A stretch of 8,865 nt of DNA from an uncultured bacterium (GTDB taxonomy: Bacteria; Chloroflexota; Anaerolineae; JACIWP01), in contig CAIQJD010000558.1 in assembly GCA_903872005.1 (NCBI GenBank), positions 1 to 8,865 of the forward strand, written 5' to 3'. Numbering within the stretch: the stretch's first letter is position 1; every line of letters starts with the position of its first letter. The notes under the pieces are model-generated. The model was not told the origin of the DNA, searched no databases, and saw only the letters and a program-made list of their open reading frames with translations. Below, in pieces: positions 5,201 to 8,865 of this stretch. The translations under genes were made by a program, and so were the position numbers.

Positions 5201-7672
5201 ACCGATTGGTTCTGGGACGCCTCGCGCGCCCACGGGGCATACGAGAACACCATTACCGAGTTTCCGCTCTTCAGTTTCCTCTTCGCGGATCTGCATCCGC
5301 ACGCCATCGGCATCCCCTTCGCGATCTTGCTCATCGCCCTGGCCCTCTCTCTGGCGCGCGGGGCGCGCCAGAAAGTTGCCGAGGCCGCGCCGCTGGCAGC
5401 GCTCTTGCCGGCCCTGGCCCTGGGCCTGGGGACGATGGCGGTCAACAACTCGTGGGATTTCCCGGTCTATCTGCTGGTAGTTGCCGGCGGATTCGTCCTG
5501 GCGCATCGGCTGCGCCGGCCGACGGAAGGGCGGCGCGCCGGCTGGATTCTGGCGTTGCTGATTGGCGTCCTGGGGGCCGTCGCACTGGGCGGCGTCGGGC
5601 TGCTGCTTTACGCGCCCTTCTTCACATATTTCAAGGCTTTTGTGCGTGGCATCGGGGTGACGACCTATCCCACGGAAGTGAACTATTACCTGGGGATGTT
5701 CGGCTTCTTCCTGTATCCGCTGGCGACGCTGCTGCTGGGGTGGGCGGGGTTAGCCGGCTATCGCGCCTGGCGGGCGCGCCGGCCGGCGGCCGTGGCCGCG
5801 CCCGAGGATCGCGCGCCGGCGGCGCTCCTGGTGGAAGAGTCGCCCGCGCCGGCGGCCCAGGAGCCGGAGATTGCGCCAGAGACGCCGCTGGCAGAGCCGT
5901 TGCCGATGGCCGAGGCAGTCGGCATGGACTATGCCCTGGTATCGGTACGCGATCTGGCGTTGGAAGAAGGGATGTTTGAAGAGACGCCCGAGTTCGAGTT
6001 GGAGACGGCCCCGGCGCTGGAAGTCGTTGCGCCGCCGGCCGAGGCGCCGGCCCCGGCCATCGTCCCGCCGGCGCCACTGGCCCGCGCCGCGCGCCCGGCG
6101 CGCCGGCGCTGGGACTGGCAGTGCATCGCCGCATGGATCCCGCTGATTGTGGCGCTGCTCATCCCGCTGGTGACAGTTACCGCGTTGCCGGCGCTATATG
6201 GCGAACTCAACGGGATGCAGATGCTCACGTTCATCGTGTTGGGCGAGTTGGTCCTGGCCGCCGTCCTGGCCGTGGGGCGCAGCGACCTGACCGACGAGGC
6301 GCGCTTCATCGCCCTGCTGGCGTTGGCCGGCCTGCTGGTCTCCCTGGGCGTAGAGGTCGTCTACGTCAAGGATCATCTGGGCGGGACCTGGTACCGCATG
6401 AATACCATCTTCAAGTTCTACATCCAGGTGTGGGTGTTGCTGGCGCTGGCGGCTGCGGCAGCCCTGGCGGTGTTGGCTGACCGGCTGCGGCGCCGGCTGC
6501 GCGACCTGCGCGCGGTCTGGTGGGCGCTCTTCGCCGTGCTGCTGGCCGCGGTGCTGGTCTACCCGGTCTTCGGCATCTACACGCGTGTCAATGACCGCTT
6601 CCCTGCTCCGCCGGCGCGCGGCACGTTGGACGGCCAGGCGTACATGGAGAGCGGCTCCTACGATTGGGAGGGCAAGCAGATCTTCCTTGATGCCGACTAT
6701 CGCGCCATCCGCTGGATGGAAGAGAATCTGCATGGGACACCGGTCGTGTTGCAGGCGGCCTGGGAGTTCTATCGGGCCAATGGCGTGCGGATCGCCTATA
6801 ACACCGGCTTCCCGACGGTGCTGAATCCGCTGCATGAGGACGAGCAGCGCTACTCGGATCAGAAGGCGCGCCGCGAGCAGGATGTGTATCGCCTGTACAA
6901 TGAGCCGGACACGAAGATGGCGCTGAAACTGCTCAATCAATACCATGTGGATTACGTGTACATTGGCTCCTTCGAGCGCGCCGCGTATGCGCCGGCCGGC
7001 ATCGAGAAGTTCGCGAGCATGACCGACGCCCTGGATCGCATCTATGATGATGGCGACGCGCAGATCTATCAGGTGCGGGCCAGCGTCAAGACGGCCGGCT
7101 CGTACAACAGCGCGCCGCTGGCGGTCCCGACGGTCCCGCCGCGCCAGGCCGTCGAGCGCAACGAGAACGAGATCAAGCGCCTGCGCCAACTGGCCGACGC
7201 CAACCCGGCTGACGCCGGCCTGCAATTTGACCTGGGCAACCGGCTGCGCCAGGTCGGCGACTATGAGGCGGCCGTGGAAATCTTCCTGCGCTCGCTTAAG
7301 TACCATCCCGAAGATGTCGCCATGTATCAGACCCTGGGCGACACCTATCAGGACATGGGCAAGGAGGACGAGGCTCTGGCGCAGTATCAGGCGGCGATCA
7401 AAGCCGCGCCCAAGAACGCCGCGGCCTTCAACAAGCTGGGTGTGGCCCTGGCGGAGCGCGAGCGGTTCGATGAAGCGGTGCAGGCGTTCAAGATGGTGGT
7501 GACCCTTGAGCCGGCGTTCGGCGAAGCCTACTATCACTGGGGCGAAGCCGAGGAGCGCGCCGGCCGCCCGAAGGACGCCATAGAGGTCTACCAGCAGTTG
7601 CTCGGCGTCGCGCCCAATAGCGATTGGGCCAAGAAGGCGCAGGAGCGCTTGAAGACGCTGAATGCCGGTTGA
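2264..7672 (+). CDS. Giant polytopic membrane protein: GT-C glycosyltransferase module + YYY/DUF2298 module + TPR repeats
   Basis: An 1802-residue integral membrane protein. Residues 1-480 form a PMT/GT39-like GT-C module: a first membrane segment at 17-33, an acidic loop motif HPDERH at 47-52 of the kind that holds the catalytic Asp/Glu in lipid-linked sugar transferases, VTDIQLSHFMTVD at 166-178, then more membrane segments. A soluble loop follows (about 477-675). From about 700 to 1575 it matches the Chlor_Arch_YYY family (TIGR03662/DUF2298): the GGEKPMEFGF region (about 830-840), INYYYYG (862-868), DLHPH (1009-1013), NNSWDF (1061-1066), YRMNTIFKFY (from 1377), HEDEQR (1524-1529) and YVYIGSFER (1564-1572). 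Residues 1650-1802 are about four TPRs. A Pro/Ala/Glu-rich insert (about 1170-1283), flanked by Arg-rich ends, suggests a cytoplasmic loop. A glycosylation role is proposed for the family but unproven. ATG 2264 is the only plausible start; AAAGG lies rather far upstream (13 nt). Confidence 0.9.
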   Translation: MEFSQRLSRFLRSQPAIWLLLVLILLVAAGFRFYGLDWDGQMDANPHPDERHLANTMSHVSLPWPPNWRNLLNPAVSTLNPRRVNPEDAGGGHYDLAYGTLPVYLYRFLESVLPGAGGSYDRFFAIGRISTAIMSLLTLFLIFLIGRRVFGPRAGLLAAAFFGLAVTDIQLSHFMTVDAALTLFAAATLYFGTRLAASRRWYNALLMGLMVGFGMACKVSGLTLGAAILAVGILVFVMPDAAGRRTPWRSALLLVALAGAGVVLGFGIFEFYVFLDPQTYLKAIGSQAEMVSGAADWPFTRQYVNTPPYLYHLDNLARWGLGWPLTIAALAGFFAGVVYLLYVFFFRPGRPLGEKFTFLAGLGVSLRDRPSRWGLFLLLAWGLPYFIQIGRYTVKFVRYMLPLAPVLCLLAGWFVALLAGWARRRILHAGAAAEPSGVRRHLERLGAAWALDRRAMGGLVYALLVAIVLVPTALWAFAFSRIYSRPHPWAQASRWIYANAPAGSVFTEEVWDDSLPVGLSKEGLDRGRFNYRNVSMNIYHDMSPDEKLKHLAAALNQADYVVLATARLYGAVRRLPWRYPVEIRYYELLFEGKLGFELAYSATSYPSLWGKAFVDDAADESFSVYDHPKVLIFRKTQTLSEADFRRLFGDVLQAKPLVRRDLDDPAVELPTPAYQQSLMLDQPVDQLPAVEDWAWNRWANSGTLPATLIWLVGLLLIGAATWPLAAVLFPTFPEKGALLARPLGLMLVAYLTWLPASLGLWRYTVWAVLAALLLTALLSFGAARWRKLDVRQLWRSRRKDILIGEAVFLAGFFIFLLIRIANPDIWHPVRGGEKPMEFGFLNAILRSPSMPPFDPFFSDGYINYYYYGLYAVSTLIKLTGIRSSIAFNLIIPTLAAMTLGGAFSVVWALTGRRLWAGAASLFVTLIGNLAGAGQIRGRGGLGEALNSLQTLADAGQRNTAAGLFQGFFRWIGGMRLPLRTDWFWDASRAHGAYENTITEFPLFSFLFADLHPHAIGIPFAILLIALALSLARGARQKVAEAAPLAALLPALALGLGTMAVNNSWDFPVYLLVVAGGFVLAHRLRRPTEGRRAGWILALLIGVLGAVALGGVGLLLYAPFFTYFKAFVRGIGVTTYPTEVNYYLGMFGFFLYPLATLLLGWAGLAGYRAWRARRPAAVAAPEDRAPAALLVEESPAPAAQEPEIAPETPLAEPLPMAEAVGMDYALVSVRDLALEEGMFEETPEFELETAPALEVVAPPAEAPAPAIVPPAPLARAARPARRRWDWQCIAAWIPLIVALLIPLVTVTALPALYGELNGMQMLTFIVLGELVLAAVLAVGRSDLTDEARFIALLALAGLLVSLGVEVVYVKDHLGGTWYRMNTIFKFYIQVWVLLALAAAAALAVLADRLRRRLRDLRAVWWALFAVLLAAVLVYPVFGIYTRVNDRFPAPPARGTLDGQAYMESGSYDWEGKQIFLDADYRAIRWMEENLHGTPVVLQAAWEFYRANGVRIAYNTGFPTVLNPLHEDEQRYSDQKARREQDVYRLYNEPDTKMALKLLNQYHVDYVYIGSFERAAYAPAGIEKFASMTDALDRIYDDGDAQIYQVRASVKTAGSYNSAPLAVPTVPPRQAVERNENEIKRLRQLADANPADAGLQFDLGNRLRQVGDYEAAVEIFLRSLKYHPEDVAMYQTLGDTYQDMGKEDEALAQYQAAIKAAPKNAAAFNKLGVALAERERFDEAVQAFKMVVTLEPAFGEAYYHWGEAEERAGRPKDAIEVYQQLLGVAPNSDWAKKAQERLKTLNAG

Positions 7673-7693
7673 TTGGCAGAGGAGAGCGGGCGA

Positions 7694-8416
7694 GTGAACG
7701 GATTTGCGATGGGCGCCTGGAGAGAAATCCTGGCGCGTGTCTTCGAAGGGTTTCAGGCGCGCGATGAGTATTCGCCGGACTGGTTGATCAATCCACGCAC
7801 CGGCCGGCGACTCAAGCTGGATCGCTACTATCCGGAGCTGGGCATCGCTTTCCGGTTCGTCGGTCTGCGCGGCCAACAGAACTATCGCCTGAGCGATGAA
7901 GAGGCGCAGATGGAGACCGACCGTAATGCGATCCGCGATGATTTGTGTCGCAGCCAGGGGGTCGCGTTGGTGCAGATCGAGCCGGAGTCGCCGGAGCCGT
8001 GGCTGATCGTCGGGCGCATCCGCTCGGCCCTCAGCCGCACGGCGCGCGAGCTGGCGCAGAGCAGCGCGGTGGACGCCCGGCTCAAGCGCGATCTGGCGCA
8101 ACGCCTGGCACGCGCCCAGAAGGTCTGCGACGAGATTCAATCTCAGGTGCGTAAGCCCGACGGACTGAAGCTCTTCGCCGATCTGGGGCAGGATCGCCTG
8201 TACGCGCCGGCCAGCGCCGCTGCGAACGCGTTGCCAAAAGCCGGCCGGCGCTATATGCCCGGCATGGTTGTCGAGCACTTGAGTTTCGGGCGCGGCGTGG
8301 TGCAAGAAGTGCGCCCGGCCGCCGGCGATGAGACGGTCGTTGTGCTCTTCGACGATGGCACGGAGCGCAAATTCCTCGCCAGCCTGTGCCGCGACAAACT
8401 GCTGCCGGCGGTCTGA
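7694..8416 (+). CDS. Degenerate endonuclease-like domain fused to a UvrD/PcrA-type Tudor domain
   Basis: A 240-residue soluble protein. Residues 28-96 (from PDWLINPRTGRRLKLDRYYP on) read like the small PD-(D/E)XK endonuclease-type domain written 'LelDgYyPeLglAFEyqGxQHy...rD..K..lC...GvtLi.I'. The position expected to hold the catalytic Glu is Arg54 (AFRFVG), the QH pair is Gln62-Asn63, and the later Lys is not evident, so nuclease activity is doubtful. Residues 105-165 look helical and charged. Residues 190-240 (GMVVEHLSFGRGVVQEV, VLFDDGTERKFL, LLPAV) resemble the C-terminal Tudor-like domain of PcrA/UvrD helicases, which contacts RNA polymerase. GTG 7694 was chosen because AGAGGAGAG (7678-7686) precedes it at good spacing. 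A TTG at 7673 abutting the previous stop is less likely. It lies 21 nt after the membrane protein gene, probably in one operon. The family assignment is from pattern recognition, and the function is unknown. Confidence 0.75.
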   Translation: MNGFAMGAWREILARVFEGFQARDEYSPDWLINPRTGRRLKLDRYYPELGIAFRFVGLRGQQNYRLSDEEAQMETDRNAIRDDLCRSQGVALVQIEPESPEPWLIVGRIRSALSRTARELAQSSAVDARLKRDLAQRLARAQKVCDEIQSQVRKPDGLKLFADLGQDRLYAPASAAANALPKAGRRYMPGMVVEHLSFGRGVVQEVRPAAGDETVVVLFDDGTERKFLASLCRDKLLPAV

Positions 8417-8456
8417 GCCGGCGCGCCTTGCCGGCGCAATGCAATGAAGGAACCCT

Positions 8457-8865
8457 ATGAACGGCACAGAATCAGCTATCCACTTCATCTTAAATTGCTC
8501 CTGGGACGCCCTGCCGGCCGAAGTCCAGCGCCAGAGCCGGCGCTGCCTGCTCGATCTGTTGGGCGCGCTGATTGCCGGCGCGCAGACGCCGGTGGCGCGG
8601 CTGACGGCCAACCTGGCCCAGGCGCAATACGCCGGCGCTGAGGCGACCATCCTGGCCGGCGGGGGGCGCGCCTCGGCCATCGGCGCGGCTCTGGCCAATG
8701 GCTTCGCCGCCAACGCGCTGGATATTGACGACGGTTATCGTCCCATCAAGGGCCACCCCGGCGTCTGCGTCTTGCCGCCGCTGCTGGCAGCCATGGAACG
8801 GCGCGGCGGCCTGGCCGGCGCTGAGTTTCTGGCGACGCTGGTCATGGGCTACGAGATCGCCATCC
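8457..8865 (+). CDS. MmgE/PrpD family protein (N-terminal 136 codons only)
   Basis: The first 136 codons of a soluble enzyme of the MmgE/PrpD family (Pfam PF03972). The family includes 2-methylcitrate dehydratase of the propionate pathway, cis-aconitate decarboxylase and iminodisuccinate epimerase. Typical features seen: an N-terminal helix region with SRRCLLDLLGALIAGAQTPV (28-47), AAALANGFAANALDIDD-like sequence, and the family signature DIDDGYRPIKGHPG at 89-102, followed by an alanine-rich helix leading to GYEIAI. The substrate cannot be assigned from this part. Start ATG 8457 follows GAAGGAA (8446-8452) at good spacing. An ATG at 8444 is in another frame. The gap from the previous gene is 40 nt, so cotranscription is possible. 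The gene continues beyond the right edge. Confidence 0.88.
   Translation, partial: MNGTESAIHFILNCSWDALPAEVQRQSRRCLLDLLGALIAGAQTPVARLTANLAQAQYAGAEATILAGGGRASAIGAALANGFAANALDIDDGYRPIKGHPGVCVLPPLLAAMERRGGLAGAEFLATLVMGYEIAI

Noticed and set aside
7673..7693. TTG at 7673 as the start of the nuclease-like gene
   Set aside because: It abuts the preceding stop codon with no ribosome-binding site at proper spacing, whereas AGAGGAGAG lies just before GTG 7694 in the same frame.
6194..8713. An 839-codon open frame on the minus strand
   Set aside because: It is antisense to three plus-strand genes with clear family motifs and ribosome-binding sites. Long antisense frames are common at this GC content. 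Its product shows no recognisable domain.
2264..8865. A new defence or mobile system built around the nuclease-like gene
   Set aside because: There are no integrase, transposase, methyltransferase, repeat array or other defence markers nearby. The flanking genes are envelope and metabolic in type, and the nuclease-like domain lacks its expected catalytic residues.

Overview
The window looks like a chromosomal segment from a high-GC bacterium, most likely a member of the Chloroflexota (Anaerolineae-like). The clues are well over 60% GC by eye, an extreme excess of the palindrome GCCGGC in genes and intergenic DNA alike, and a giant membrane protein of the 'Chlor_Arch_YYY' (DUF2298) family, known mainly from Chloroflexota and some Archaea. 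The lineage is an inference. No phage, transposon, CRISPR or tRNA signature was seen.

Layout. Minus strand, 1-1402: a flavoprotein of the HI0933/BaiN family. It runs off the left edge and carries an exact head-to-tail in-frame duplication of 122 codons. Minus strand, 1378-1646: a large, Bacillus-type signal recognition particle RNA with its own near-consensus sigma-70 promoter (1653-1681). Its 3' end overlaps the start of the flavoprotein gene and no terminator lies between them, so the two are probably on one primary transcript. Plus strand, 1771-2010: a 79-residue stand-alone SWIM zinc-finger protein, transcribed divergently from an extended -10 promoter. Positions 2011-2263 hold no gene, only two stem-loops and a clear promoter (2185-2213). 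Plus strand, 2264-7672: an 1802-residue polytopic protein joining a GT-C (PMT-like) glycosyltransferase module, a YYY/DUF2298 module and C-terminal TPR repeats. Plus strand, 7694-8416: a small soluble protein with a degenerate endonuclease-like N-terminus and a UvrD/PcrA-type Tudor C-terminus. Plus strand, 8457-8865: the first 136 codons of an MmgE/PrpD-family enzyme. The three rightward genes from 2264 have gaps of only 21 and 40 nt and could form one operon.

How the genes may work together. The SRP RNA directs membrane-protein insertion and the neighbouring 1802-residue protein is very hydrophobic, but nothing shows that the adjacency is functional. The giant protein is probably involved in envelope or protein glycosylation (inference). 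The nuclease-like/Tudor gene and the PrpD gene have no obvious shared pathway with it. The points most worth a second look are the internally duplicated flavoprotein, the forced overlap of a coding start with SRP RNA, the three-module membrane protein, and the nuclease-like protein that lacks its expected catalytic residues. No clearly new defence or mobile system was found.
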